From Heterohyrax brucei (taxonomy: Eukaryota > Chordata > Mammalia > Hyracoidea > Procaviidae): a stretch of 64,000 nucleotides of DNA. The translations under genes and the position numbers were made by a program. The notes under the pieces are model-generated. The model was not told the DNA's origin. It made no database searches and saw only the letters and a program-made list of their open reading frames with translations. The DNA is taken from contig CM053143.1 of assembly GCA_028571685.1 (NCBI GenBank), positions 134,946,829 to 135,010,828 on the forward strand. The letters are read 5' to 3'. Numbering within the stretch: the first letter of the stretch is position 1; each line of letters opens with the position of its first letter. This document shows positions 1 to 10,344 of the stretch, in pieces.

Positions 1-294
1 TTGTTTGGTGCCACTGAGTAGGTCACCACTTACAGCATCCTATGTAAAGCAAATAAATCATTACTCAGTCCTACACCGTCCTCCTCTTCACTGCTACGTT
101 TGAGCCCATTATTACAGTCCCTGTGTCATTCCATCTCGTTAAGTCTCTTCCTATTTTTCACTGATCTACTTTATAAACTATGATATTTTTTTCCCCCTGG
201 GGGCTATCCTTTTCTAGAGACTGATCACCATAGACTTCGTATGTGACAGAAAGTCTCCTCATTCTTATATCTGAGAAGCGTTCTGTTTGCACTT
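1..294 (-). mobile_element. RTE LINE 3' fragment (RTE1_LA-like)
   Basis: Minus-strand copy of the 3' part of the afrotherian RTE LINE. The same order of blocks seen in every RTE copy here is present: a degenerate 'ggtgcc' end, 'tgagcccatt', 'ccatctcgtt', and the 'actgatc' block. It is strongly diverged, cut by the window edge on the left, and overrun on the right by an LTR that begins near 295. No reading frame survives. Confidence 0.8.
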
Positions 295-515
295 TTTCTT
301 AGTCATCTGGTACTGCATGAACAGAAATACCGCGAGTGAGTGGTTTTAACAAAGAGAAATTTATGTTATCACAGAAAACAGGCTAAAAGTAAAAATTCAG
401 GGTCTCAGCTCCAGGGAAAGTCTTTCTCTGCTGGCTCTGGAGGGCCATCCTTGTCATAAATCTTCCCCCAGGAGCTTCTGAGGTGCAGAGACCCCAGGTC
501 TTTTCCAAAGGCCAC
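295..515 (-). mobile_element. Partial MaLR-like LTR
   Basis: Antisense fragment of the LTR family that is complete at 3611-4127. Shared blocks are 'cttagtcatctgg', 'cagaaataccgcgag', 'ggttttaacaaagagaaatt' and 'ctccaggga'. The antisense order resembles ERVL-MaLR (MLT1-type) LTRs. Only about the first 220 bp can be matched; from about 516 to 743 I cannot assign the DNA. Confidence 0.65.
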
Positions 516-743
516 TCTGGTCCCTGTACAGTTTCTATTAACTATGATGTCACCAGGTTTTCCATTTCCTCTGTAGACCTGGCTAACCTTTGGCTGAATG
601 GTGAACCTTAGATATGACTTCAGTACTGGATTAAAAGGGTAAGCAGGGGCCATACTTTTGATATTTCTCCATTCCCAGACTATACTTTTTTTTGAATTAG
701 AATTTTGTTCTGCAATTTTCTCAAGGTCCATTTGAGACTCACT
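516..743. other. Unassigned stretch
   Basis: No repeat family or gene recognised. The 108-residue minus-strand frame across 405-731 begins here but runs into the LTR fragment and looks like chance. Confidence 0.4.
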
Positions 744-918
744 GTTGGCAACTCTGGTGGCATAGTGGGTTCAAGGCTACATCTGCTAACCAAAATGTTG
801 GCAGCTCATATCTGCCAGGTGCTCCTCAGAAACTCCATGGGGCAGTTACACTTGACCTGTAAGGTCACTATGAGTCAGACCCAACTCAACAGCAGTGGGT
901 TTGGTTTTGTTTATTGTG
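744..918 (+). mobile_element. AfroSINE
   Basis: Plus-strand AfroSINE. The tRNA-like head ('tggtggcatagtggg', then 'gctaaccaaaatgttggcag') is followed by the body ('ctccatggggcagtt') and the RTE-type tail ('atgagtcagacc', 'cagcagtgggtttggtttt'). It is inserted in an antisense L1 3'UTR whose sequence resumes at about 919. Confidence 0.88.
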
Positions 919-1045
919 ATCCCTGTCATAGTAACTGGTGGTGGTAGCCTGGTACTATCTAATTGTTCTGGGCTCTGTCTGACAGAGGTTGTGGTACTTG
1001 TGGTCCATTAGTTCTTTGAACTAATTTTTCCCTGGTGTCTTACTA
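919..1045 (-). mobile_element. L1 3'UTR fragment
   Basis: Antisense L1 3'UTR. The blocks 'tccctgtcatagtaactgg', 'ggtggtagcctgg' and 'gtccattagttctttgaac' match the L1 3'UTR copies at 41100-41300 and 3425-3535. Confidence 0.65.
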
Positions 1046-1272
1046 CAATCTCACTTGTGCCAGCTGAGAAGGGATTAGTAGAAGTATCTTAAATGGTCAT
1101 TCACAGGCTTTACAGATGCAGACAAGATTCACGACAGCAGAAGTGTAGCATTTTCTCTGAAAAATACGTTATACCAGTTGAGCTAGATATTTCCTGAGAC
1201 ATGATCCCCAGTCTCAGCCCAGTAAATGGGTTCCTCATGGAATTTGGATGTGTCTGTGAAACTTCTATGATT
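1046..1272. other. Unassigned stretch
   Basis: AT-rich sequence with no recognised repeat, RNA gene or coding potential. Confidence 0.4.
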
Positions 1273-1418
1273 TTTGTCTTGGGTAAGTTGCACTGACTTT
1301 TCCTCTGTGGTGTACTGTCTTAACTCTTCTCATATATCATGATGTTGCTTATTGGCTGAGTTGTGAGGATACTTTGTTGAGGTGTAATCCATCATGCAGG
1401 CTGTAGTTTTTGATCACC
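1273..1418 (-). mobile_element. RTE LINE fragment
   Basis: Short antisense RTE piece from the 3' third of the element. Blocks are 'tcatgatgttgcttattgg', 'gttgtgaggatactttgtt' and 'gtaatccatcatgcaggctg'. It directly abuts a plus-strand RTE copy that contains the same region, so the two are head to head. Confidence 0.7.
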
Positions 1419-2302
1419 ATACCTTTCAATCTGTATACTGAGCAAGTAATCTGAGTAACTGGAGTATATCAAAAAGAACAAGACATCAGGGTTAAGGGAA
1501 GAATCAATATGCAGGTGACACAACTTTGTTTGCCGGAAGCGAGGAGGATTTGAAACACTTACTGATGAAGACCAAAGACTACAGCTTTCGGTAAGGATTG
1601 CACCTCAACATCAAGAAAACAAAATTCCTCACGACTGGACCAGTGAGCAATATCATCTTAAACGGAGAAAGGATTGAGGCTGTTAAGGATTTCATTTTAC
1701 CTGGTTTCATAATCAACATCCATGGAAGCATCAGTTAAGAAATCTAAAGATGCATTTCATCAGGTAAATCTGCTGCAAAGGACCTCTTTAAAGTATTGAA
1801 AAGTAAAGCTGTCACCTTGAAGACTAAAGTGCACCTGACTCAAGTCATGGTATTTTCAATCACATCATATTCATGCAAAAGCTGGATGCAGAATAAGGAG
1901 AAGAATTGATGAAGAATAAGAAGAACTGATGCCTTTGAATTGTGGTATTGGAGAAGAATGTTGAATGTACCATTGACTGACAAAAGAACAAACAGGTCTG
2001 TTCTGGAAGAAGTACAGCTAGACTGCTTCTTGGAAGCAAAGATACAAGATTGCATCTTACATACTTAGGACATGTTGTCAGGAGGGATCAGTCCCTGAGA
2101 AGGACTTCATGCTTGGTAGACTAGAGGGTCAACGAAAAAGAGGAATCCATCCTCTATGAAATGGATTAACACAATGGTCACAACAGTGGGCTTAAGCATG
2201 AAAATTATTGTGTACATGGTGCAAGACTGGGCAGTGTTTCATTTTGTTGTGCATAGGGTCAATATGAGTCGGAACTGACTTGATAGCACCTAACAACAAC
2301 AA
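1419..2302 (+). mobile_element. 5'-truncated RTE LINE with intact 3' end
   Basis: Plus-strand RTE copy beginning in the reverse-transcriptase region ('ttcaatctgtatactgagca') and running to the canonical 3' end: 'atgagtcggaactgacttga', then 'tagcacctaacaacaacaac'. The (AAC)n tail is the expected RTE 3' terminus. Frames are broken. It sits against an antisense L1 3'UTR on the right. Confidence 0.9.
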
Positions 2303-2672
2303 CAGTTTCCCTCCCTGTCATGTGACAAGCACACTCTTCCTTTCTATCTCAAATTTGTTGTGTCCATTCTACAGCTCCTGTCACTTCTGCCTTCTTATCT
2401 CGCTTCCAGACAGACATTGTCTACTTGGTTTAATGTACCTACCTGAGTTTAAAAGTAGGCTCTCCACAAGTGCTATTTTATGTCTTACAGTCAGGTCTAA
2501 TCCTTGTCTGAACAGTCGACTCTGGGGCTGTGACATGTTTTCTGGAGTCCCTCCAATCTCAGTCAGACAACTAAGTCTGGTCTTTTCACTAAAATTTGAA
2601 TTCTTCACCCTACTTTTCTCCTACAGGGACTCTCTGTTGCATTACTTGTCAGGGAAACAATTGGTGTTGCTT
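2303..2672 (-). mobile_element. L1 3'UTR, left part
   Basis: Antisense L1 3'UTR with blocks 'tctaatccttgtctgaacag', 'cagtcagacaactaagtctg', 'ttttctcctacagggactct' and 'cagggaaacaattggtg'. The same 3'UTR resumes at 3425 after an RTE insertion. The 147-residue frame in this region is a by-product. Confidence 0.7.
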
Positions 2673-3424
2673 TTAGGTTCCAGTGTGTCAATTCCAACTC
2701 ATAGTGACACTATACACAACTGATTGAAACACCATCTGGTCCTGAGCCATACTCACTGCTGTTACTATGTTTCTGCCCATTGTTGCAGCTGCTGTATCAA
2801 TTCATCTTGTTGACATTTTTCCACTGTTTTTACTGACCCTCAACTTTACCAAGAATGATATACTTCTCCAGGGACTGATCCCTCATGTTAACTTGTCCAG
2901 GTATGTGAGACATAGTCTTACCACCCTTACTACTAAGCAGCTTTCTGGTTGCACTTCTTCCAAGTCAGATTTGTTCATTCTGTTGCCAATCCATGGTATG
3001 TTCAACATTCTTCACCAACATCACAACTTCAAAGGTGTCTGTTTTTCGGTCTTCCTTACTCATTGACTAGCTTTTGCATAGTTATGAGACAATTAAAAGC
3101 ATTATTGCATGGGTCAGGTGAACCTTAGTTTTCAAGGTGACAGCTTTGCTTTGCAACACTTTAAAGAGGTCTTTTGTAGTCAATTTTCCCAATGCAACAC
3201 ATTTTTTGATGACTGCTTCCGTGAGTGTTGACTGTGGAATGAAGTGAAATGAAATCCTTGACAATCTTAATCTGTACTCCATTTATCATTATATTGCTTA
3301 TTGGTCCAGTTGTGAGAAATTTTGTTTCCTTTGTATTGAGTTATAATCCAAACTTAAGGATATGTCTTTGATCTTCGTTAGTAAGTGCTCCAAGCCCTCT
3401 TCACTTTTAGCTAGCGAGGATGTA
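2673..3424 (-). mobile_element. 5'-truncated RTE LINE inserted in L1 3'UTR
   Basis: Minus-strand RTE. Its 3' end is near 2673 ('caattccaactcatagtgac') and the body is continuous through 'ctccagggactgatccctca', 'actttaaagaggtcttttg', 'ggtccagttgtgagaaat' and 'gtaagtgctccaagccctc'. The L1 3'UTR continues on both sides, so this RTE is younger than that L1 copy. Confidence 0.88.
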
Positions 3425-3535
3425 GGCAGGCACCATGTAGTTCCGGTTCCAGGCTGAGGGAGGCTCTGGCTCATGTTGCCCTTTCACCCTCTTGGGCTAA
3501 TATTTTTCTTATGGGTGTAGTGTCCTTTGTTTTGC
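3425..3535 (-). mobile_element. L1 3'UTR, right part
   Basis: Continuation of the antisense L1 3'UTR interrupted by the RTE at 2673-3424. Blocks are 'ggcaggcaccatgtagttc', 'ggaggctctggctcatgttg' and 'gggctaatatttttctta'. Confidence 0.65.
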
Positions 3536-3610
3536 TTTCTGTTTGAGTCCATTTTTACAACCACTGTTATCAGTCTATCTTGTTGAGGATCTTCTTTTTC
3601 ACTGACCCAC

Positions 3611-4127
3611 TGTTTTAGTCAGCTAGGGCTGCTCTAACTGAAATACCACAGAGTGGATGGCTTTAACAAAGGAAGGTTTATCCTTACACAGTCTGGTAGG
3701 GTACGGATCCATATTCAGGGTGTCCTCTCCAGGGGAAGGCTTTCCTCCTTGTCAGCTCTGCAGGAAAGTCCAGTATTCATCAGTTTTTGTCCAGGGAGCA
3801 TCTTGGCACAGGAACCTCAGGTCTGAAGGATGCACTCATCTCCAGTGCTGCTTTCTTGATGATGTGAGGTTCCCAATTCTCTGCTTGCTTTCCTTTCATC
3901 TCTTGTAGGATGAAAGGATTAAGGGTGGAGCAAGCTATACTCCAGAAAACCCCCTTTACAGTGGAACAGGGAGGTGATCCTATAAAGGAATTTACAGCCT
4001 CACCCTACTCCTTTAATGTACAGCATAGGAAAATCACAAAACGGAGGACAGTCCCAAGATTCTGGGAACCATGGCCCAGCCACATGGCTACATGTATTTT
4101 GGGGGAGACACAACTCAATCCATGACA
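3611..4127 (-). mobile_element. Complete MaLR-like solo LTR
   Basis: A 517 bp LTR with terminal TG and CA and a 5 bp target duplication, 'cccac', at 3606-3610 and 4128-4132. On the minus strand it starts 'tgtcatggattgagttgtgt', as MLT1-type MaLR LTRs do. Internal blocks recur in the copies at 295, 24249, 35057 and 52804. No retroviral internal region is present. This copy gives the reference ends for the family in this window. Confidence 0.85.
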
Positions 4128-4565
4128 CCCACAATTTTGCATGTTACATGTCTAAAGTACGCAAGAGAAAATCTTACCATCCTCCCTTTTAAGGAGCATT
4201 CTGACTATGCTTCTTCCAAGACAATCTTTTCCTTCTTCTGTCATTTCAAAGTATATTCAATATTCCTCACCAGTACCATCATTTGAAGGAACAGATTCCT
4301 TTTCAGCCTTCCTTATTAGTTGTTGAGTTTTCCATTCATATGAGATGATTAAAAATACATATGGTTTAGGTCAGGCACACCTTAGTCTTCAAAGTGATAT
4401 CTTTGCTTTTTAACATTTGCAAGAGATCTTCTACAGCTGATTTGACCAATGCAATAAGTTATTTGATTTATTGCCTGCTTACGTGGACAATGATTGTAGA
4501 TCTAAGTATAATGACATGCTTTGTAATTTTGATGTTTTCATTACTTATCACAATGTTGCTTGTTG

Positions 4566-4613
4566 GCCCCTAGGGTTGCCATGAGTCGGATCCGACTTGA
4601 CGGCACTTGGCTG
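4566..4613 (+). mobile_element. Tail-only mini AfroSINE (48 bp)
   Basis: Only the tail core is present ('atgagtcggatccgactt', 'gacggcacttggctg'), preceded by 'gcccctagggttgcc'. There is no tRNA-like head. It has a perfect 11 bp target duplication, 'gttgcttgttg', at 4555-4565 and 4614-4624. The flanking RTE reads straight through once the insert is removed. Confidence 0.88.
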
Positions 4614-5600
4614 GTTGCTTGTTGATCCACTTGAGAGAATTTTTGTATTCTTTATGTTGAGCTGTAATCTATACTAAAGACTCTAGTCTTCAATGTTCAT
4701 CATTATGTGTTTCAAGTCCACTTCACTTTTAGCAAATAAGGTTGTTTCATTTGCATATTGCATGCTGTGGTAACTTCCTCCAAGCCTGATGCTACTTTTT
4801 CATCATGAAATCCAGCTTCTTGAATTATACACTACAAGATTGAATAAATATGGTGAAAGATACAGCCCTGAAGTATAATACCTTAATGATTTTAAACTCT
4901 CAGTATGCCACTTCTGTATTTAAGCTACTGTGCTGTGATCTACTTACAGGTTCCTCACAAGCACAATGAAATATTCTGGAATTCCCATTCTTCTCAATCT
5001 TGTCCATAATTTGTCAGTGTCTATACAGTGGAATGTCTTTGCATAGCCAATAAAACACAGGCCAAGATCCATCTGACTTTAGCAATACTATGCCTCATCC
5101 AAGTTCTCTTCTGAACCTGGCTTGAATTTTTGGCTGTTCCTTATAGATGTACTCTGTAACTATTTCTGAATGACCTCCAGCAATGTTTTACTTGTTTGTG
5201 ATATGATTTAATAATTTTTGCTATTCACTGGGTCACCTTTCTTTGAAATGAACCTCTTCCTGTCAGTTGGCTGGTAGCTAACTTTCAAAATTCTTGGCAT
5301 AGACAAATGAGAGCTTCCTGGGTTGCATCGTTTTGTTGAAACATCTCAATTGTTGTATCATCAATTCCAGGAATGTCATATTTTGCTATTGCTTTAGGTG
5401 CAGGTTGGGTGTCTTCCTTCAGTACTGTAGGTTCTTGACCACTGGTGAACATTAGCCAGTTCTTTTTGATACAGTGACTTTGTATTCCATCTATCTTCTT
5501 TTGATGGTTTTTTTTTTTTTTTTTTTTTGCTCACAGAAACTTTCAGTATTGCAGCTCAGGGCTTCAAATTTTTCTTTTAGTTCTTTCTGATTGAACATGA

Positions 5601-5764
5601 TATTAGGCAATTGACCACTGCTATCCTTTAGATTTTACTGACTTTTTTTTTTTTTTTCCTCCAAGTAGATTACTAGGTCCTTATTTCTAGTCTTTCACAG
5701 TCCAGAAGCTCTGTTAATACCTGTCCAAATGGGTGACATTACCTAGCACTTGAAATTTGGTGGC
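5601..5764. other. Unassigned with T-rich run
   Basis: Contains a poly-T run at about 5643-5657, with a larger one at 5510-5528 just inside the RTE. It may be diverged RTE 5' sequence, but I cannot match it. Confidence 0.4.
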
Positions 5765-6262
5765 ATAGGTATTTGTACACCAGGGTCCATTGTGACATTG
5801 TTCAAAATAGCCAAAAAGGGGAGATGGCCTACATAGCCATCAACAGGTGAATTAATAAACAAAATGTGGCACATGCACACAACAGAGTACTACTCAATCA
5901 TAAAGAGAAATGAGGTTGTGATACACGCCGCAACATGGATGAACTTGAAACTGTTAAGCCTGAGTGAAGTCACAGAAGTACAAATACTGTATGTTTTCAC
6001 TATTGAAATTCCTCGACCAGGTGAGACCATAGAGACCAAGTTTGTTAGTAGTTACCAGTAGAGGCTGGAGGAGGGAGAAAAGGGGTTTCATTGTTTAGAG
6101 GATACTGAGTTTCTATTAAGGTTAAAAGAAATATTTGTCAATAAGGAAAATGGTGGAACAATATGACAAACATGATCAATGTCACTGAATTATATATTTA
6201 GAGAATATTGAAATGAGAATGTTTTGTTAGATATATATTTATCACAATTTACCAAAAAAGAA
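5765..6262 (+). mobile_element. Old L1 3' end
   Basis: Plus-strand L1 ORF2 end plus 3'UTR of an old L1M type. The usual late-ORF2 text is there ('gccatcaacaggtgaatta', 'aaaatgtggcacatgcacac', 'gcaacatggatgaacttg'). A 3'UTR with 'aggctggaggagggagaaaa' follows, ending at 'caatttaccaaaaaagaaa'. The 65-residue frame at 5864-6061 is ORF2 C-terminal debris. Confidence 0.8.
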
Positions 6263-7345
6263 AAAGACACATAAGTCATCGGCACAGAACAGGGAATCCA
6301 GAAATAAATCGTACATATATATGGATGACAGAATTTTTGTAAAGGCACAAAAGCAAATACAGTGGAGAAAGAAAAGTGTCTTCACCAAATAACAGTGGGA
6401 AAATTGAATATCAATATTAAAAACAAATAAATAAAATGAAAATTTTATCCACATAAAACCACAATTAAAAATTAACTAAAAAAGAACAGAAGTCCTAAAT
6501 ACAAAACCTAAAACTACAACATTCGGTTTGTTTTTAGGATATATAAAGAACTCTAAAAGTCACTGATAACAAATCAGACCACCCAAAGTAAAAATACACA
6601 AATGGTTTGACTAGACATTTCATAAATAAAATGGCAAGTAATCTTATGAAAAGAAGCTCAATATCATTAGTCATTGGAGAAATGCAAATAAAAACCATAA
6701 TAAACTGCCACTAAACAGATATTATAATAGCTAAAATTAAAACACCTGTTCTTCAATTTGTGGCAAGGCTGTGCAGGAACTGGAACTCTCATATATTACT
6801 GGTGGGAATACAAAATGATGTGCTACTTTAGAAAACAGTTTGGCAATTTCTTTAAAAGTTAAATATACATTTATGTGATTCATTCATTCTACTGCTAGAT
6901 ATTTTTTTCTCAAGAGTAATGAAGGTCTGTGACCACAGGAATAATTTTACACAAATTATCATAGCAGCTTTATTTGTATAGCTAAAAACTGGAAACAACT
7001 CAACTTTTACTAGCAAAACCCAGACGTCTATGAATAGGTGAATGATTAAACAAATCATAACATACTCATACAATGGAGTAATTCTCAGTATTAAAAAAAA
7101 AAGATGAACTGTTCATACTAAAATGTAGACAAATTTCAAAATAATTGTCTGGAATGAAATAACAAAGATTGAAGAATTTCATTCCGTATTATTGTATTCA
7201 TACAAAATTTTACAAAATGCAGACTAACAGATGACCGAAAGTGGATTAGTGATTGCCTCCGGAGTAAGTTAAGAGTAGTATTACCACAAACGTAAGTGGA
7301 GTTTGTGCCGCATGCCACAAACAGCCAATATTTGAGATATAGGTG
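6263..7345 (+). mobile_element. Second old L1 fragment, ORF2 3' half
   Basis: Plus-strand L1M-like ORF2 debris. Blocks are 'aagaagctcaatatcatt', 'ggagaaatgcaaataaaaac', 'ggtgggaatacaaaatga' and 'aactggaaacaactcaac'. A new L1 copy starts where the previous one ended. No frame over about 73 residues survives. Confidence 0.75.
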
Positions 7346-7371
7346 AGAGGAGAGGCAAGAGATTTTATTGT

Positions 7372-9124
7372 GTTGTTGTTAGGTGACACACAGTTGGTTC
7401 TGACTCATAACAACTGTATTAACAACAGAACAAAACACAGCACTGTTTTGTGCTGCTGTGTCAATCCACCTAGTTGACTGTCTTCCTCTTTGTCCCTGAC
7501 CATCCACTCTAACCAATATAATGTTCTTCTCCAGGGACTGATCCCTCCTAACAACATGTCTGAAGTGTATGAGATGCAGTCTTGCCATCTTTGCTTCGAA
7601 AGAGCACTCTAGTTGTACTTCTTCTAGAACAGATCAATTTGTTCTTTTGATGCTCCATGGTACATTCAACACTCTTCTTCAACACCACAGCTCAAAAGCA
7701 ACAATTTTTCTTCTGTTCTTTTTTCATTGTCCAGTTTTTGCATACATTATGATGCAACTGAAAATACTATGACTTGGGTCAGGTGCACTTTAGTCTTCAA
7801 GGTGACATCTTTATTTTCAATTACTTTAAAGAGATCCTTTACAGCAGATTTTTCCAGTGCAATACATCCTTTGATTTATTGACTGCTGTTTCCGTAGATG
7901 TGTCGATTGTGGACCTGATTAAAATGAAATCCTTGACAACCTCAGTCCTTTCTCCATTTATGACAATGTTGTTTACTGGTCCAGTTCTGAAGATTTTTGT
8001 TTTCTTGATGTTGAGGTACAATCCATACTGAAGGCTGTGGTCCTTGATCTTCATCAGTGTTTCATATCTTCTTCACTTCTAGCAAGTAAGGTGGTATCAT
8101 CTGTGTAATGCAGGTTGTTAATGAGTTGTCTTCAAATCTTGATGCCTTGTTCTTCTTCATCAGTCCAGCTCCCCGGATTATTTGCTTGGCATGCAGATTG
8201 AAAATTTATGGTGAGAGGATAGAACCCTGACACACACCTTTCCTGACTTTAAACCATGCAGCGTTCTCTTGTTCTAGTTCACGTGACTGGCTCTATACAG
8301 ATTCATTAAGAGCACTATTAAGTGTTCTGGAATTCCCATTCTCTGCAATATTAGCCATAATTTGTTATGATCCACAAAGTGAAATGCCTATACATAGTCA
8401 ATGAAACATGAGTAAACATCTTTCAGGTATTCTCTACTTTCAGCCAAGATCCACCTGACATCAGCAATCATATCCCTGGTTCCACATCCTCTTCTGAATT
8501 CAGCTTGAATTTCTGGCAGTTCCTTGTCAATATACTGTTGCAACGATCTTGAGCAAAATTTTACTTGCATGTGGCATTAATGATACTTTTCAGTAATTTC
8601 TGAATTTGGTTGAATCACCTTTCTTTGGAATGGGCATAAATATGCATCTATTCCAGATGGGTGGCCAGGTAGCTGTCCTCTAAATCTCTTGGCATAGATG
8701 AGTGAACACTTCCAGTGTTGCATCTGTTTGTTGAAATATCTCAATTGATATTCCTTCAATTCCTGGAGCCTGTTTGTTTTTTTTTTTTTTCCAATGCCTT
8801 CAATGCAGCATTGACTTCTTCATTGAGTACCATTGGTTCTTGATCATATGCCGCCTCTTCAAATGCCTGAACATCAACGAGTTCTTTCTGGTATAATGAC
8901 TCTGTGTGTTCTTTCCATCTTCTTTGGATGCTCCCTGAGTCATCTAATATTTTCCCTGTAGAATCCTTCAGTATTGCAACTTGGGGCTTGAATTCTGTCT
9001 TCCGTTTTTTTCAGCTTGAGACATGCAAACGTGTTCTTCCCTTTTGGTTTTCCATTTCCAGCTCTTTGCACATGTCATTGTAATACTTTATTGTATATTC
9101 TTGAGCTGCTCTTTGAAATCTTCT

Positions 9125-9156
<32 letters not shown>

Positions 9157-9225
9157 CTTAGTCATTCTTTCCTTTTGTTTTAGCTGCTTGGTGTTCAAGA
9201 AGAAGTTTCAGAGTCTTTTCTGGTA
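7372..9225 (-). mobile_element. Long 5'-truncated RTE LINE
   Basis: Minus-strand RTE of about 1.85 kb with a proper 3' end: 'ttgttgttaggtgacacac' is the reverse complement of the (AAC)n terminus. It runs without a major gap through the RT region. The frame at 8388-8570 reads like RTE RT ('ELPEIQAEFRRGCGTRDMIA'), and the 7839-8054 frame is RTE C-terminal ('YGLYLNIKKTKIF'). It ends at 'aagtttcagagtc' near 9225. Poly-T runs at 8774-8793 and 9128-9155 are later expansions. Confidence 0.9.
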
Positions 9226-9385
9226 GATAGGTTTCAGCTGACCTTCCAGACTGACACAGACTAGGAATAATGACCCAGCAGTCTACTTCTGAAAAGAATT
9301 AGTCAGGGAAAATCTTATGAAAAGCAGCACGACATTGTTAGATATAATGCCAGAAAGTGAGCCACCCCAGGTTGGAAGAGATTTT
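9226..9385 (+). mobile_element. RTE LINE 5'UTR piece in opposite orientation
   Basis: Plus-strand RTE 5' leader. Blocks are 'ggtttcagctgaccttccag', 'acccagcagtctacttctga' and 'gtgagccaccccaggttgg'. The same leader occurs at 18468 in the RTE at 18366. It abuts the minus-strand RTE without a visible gap, giving a head-to-head arrangement. Confidence 0.78.
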
Positions 9386-9828
9386 ATTACATACTGGTAT
9401 ATAAGGAAACAGAGGGAATATATTCTTCCAAAGTCTGTCCCTGCAAAATGGAGACTATCTGGAGGTTTTGCAGAGAATGTGGATAAGGTGTCATAAGTCC
9501 TAGGAATTTGTACAATGTTAACTACTGTTTAGAGGTCATAGATATCACATCACAGATGTGATGATCTCATAATTGCTATTTTGGGCTCAGTGGTGGTCTG
9601 GCCATCATATAATTTTGTGACTACAAAGGAAATTCCTTTTCTTTTTTAAGATTATTATCACTTGTTTTTCTACAGTCTTAAAGAGAACATATATTAGTTT
9701 TTAACTTGAGAAAAATTAACTGAAACCAGGCACTCATACTTGGGAGTATGTGCTTGGAGACAGAATTAAGAAGAAAATGGTACAGGTTATGCTCAAGATG
9801 TGACAACTTATTTTACTCTGTCTGTTCC
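9386..9828. other. Unassigned stretch
   Basis: AT-rich single-copy-looking DNA with no recognised gene, RNA or repeat. Confidence 0.4.
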
Positions 9829-10000
9829 AACCCTGGTGGCACAGTGGCTAAATGCTACATCTGTTAACCAAAAAGTCATCAGTTTGAATCCACCAGGGCT
9901 CCTTAGAATCTCTGGAGCAGTTCTAGTCTGACCTGTAGGGTCACTATGAGTTGGAACTGAACTGATGGCAGTAGGTTTTAATTTTGATTTGGTTCCAGTA
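9829..10000 (+). mobile_element. AfroSINE
   Basis: Full-length plus-strand AfroSINE. It has the head 'aaccctggtggcacagtgg', the B-box-like block 'agtttgaatccaccagggct', the body 'tgacctgtagggtcactatg' and the tail 'gatggcagtaggtttt'. A 130-residue frame on the other strand spans it and is not a gene. Confidence 0.9.
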
Positions 10001-10344
10001 GGAATGGGGAAGTATGACATTAAAAATGAATTCAAGGAAACTTTTATTGGACTGAATGGTCTCTTTCTCTCTCTCTCTCTCTTTTTCTGAAGTGAGCCTG
10101 ACATTTGCATATATTTGTCAAGACTTCTCAAGTTGTGGACTTTAAATACATATGGTATGTCACCTAGATATATTCTTGTATGTTGATTATATCCCAACAA
10201 AATGGTTCTTACAAAATATCATTTTACTACTGAGTTCTATAAAATATTACTTCTCTACAACATTTTCATATTAATGTACTGTAGAAAAGAACAATGAAAT
10301 CACAATAAATACATAATAGTTCTGTCACTACCCATAAATTATAA
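10001..10344. other. Unassigned with CT tract
   Basis: Holds a (CT)n tract at about 10062-10085. The remainder is AT-rich with no recognised feature. Confidence 0.4.

Larger units (their letters stand above)
3536..5600 (-). mobile_element. Long minus-strand RTE LINE, interrupted twice
   Basis: RTE copy covering the 3' end through most of the reverse-transcriptase region. It starts with 'tgagtccatttttacaacc' and resumes after the LTR at 4128 with 'acatgtctaaagtacgcaag'. It continues through 'gcaataagttatttgattta', 'gatctacttacaggttcctc' and 'tctatcttcttttgatgg', fading near 5600. It hosts a complete solo LTR (3611-4127) and a 48 bp tail-only SINE (4566-4613). Both have clean target duplications, so both came later. 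All reading frames are broken. Confidence 0.87.

Noticed and set aside
1273..2302. Twin-priming 5' inversion of an RTE
   Set aside because: The antisense piece covers a region that is also present in the sense part and is quite diverged from it, so two separate insertions are more likely than one inverted copy.
2280..2723. 147-residue plus-strand frame
   Set aside because: Lies across the end of an RTE and an antisense L1 3'UTR; no domain and composition of translated repeat.
3082..3282. Short minus-strand frames across RTE copies as genes
   Set aside because: They are fragments of the RTE polyprotein reading frame, present in every RTE copy and broken by stops.
9829..9900. tRNA-like sequence in AfroSINE heads
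   Set aside because: A- and B-box-like blocks are part of the SINE head; the sequence does not fold as a full cloverleaf and is dispersed, so it is not a tRNA gene.
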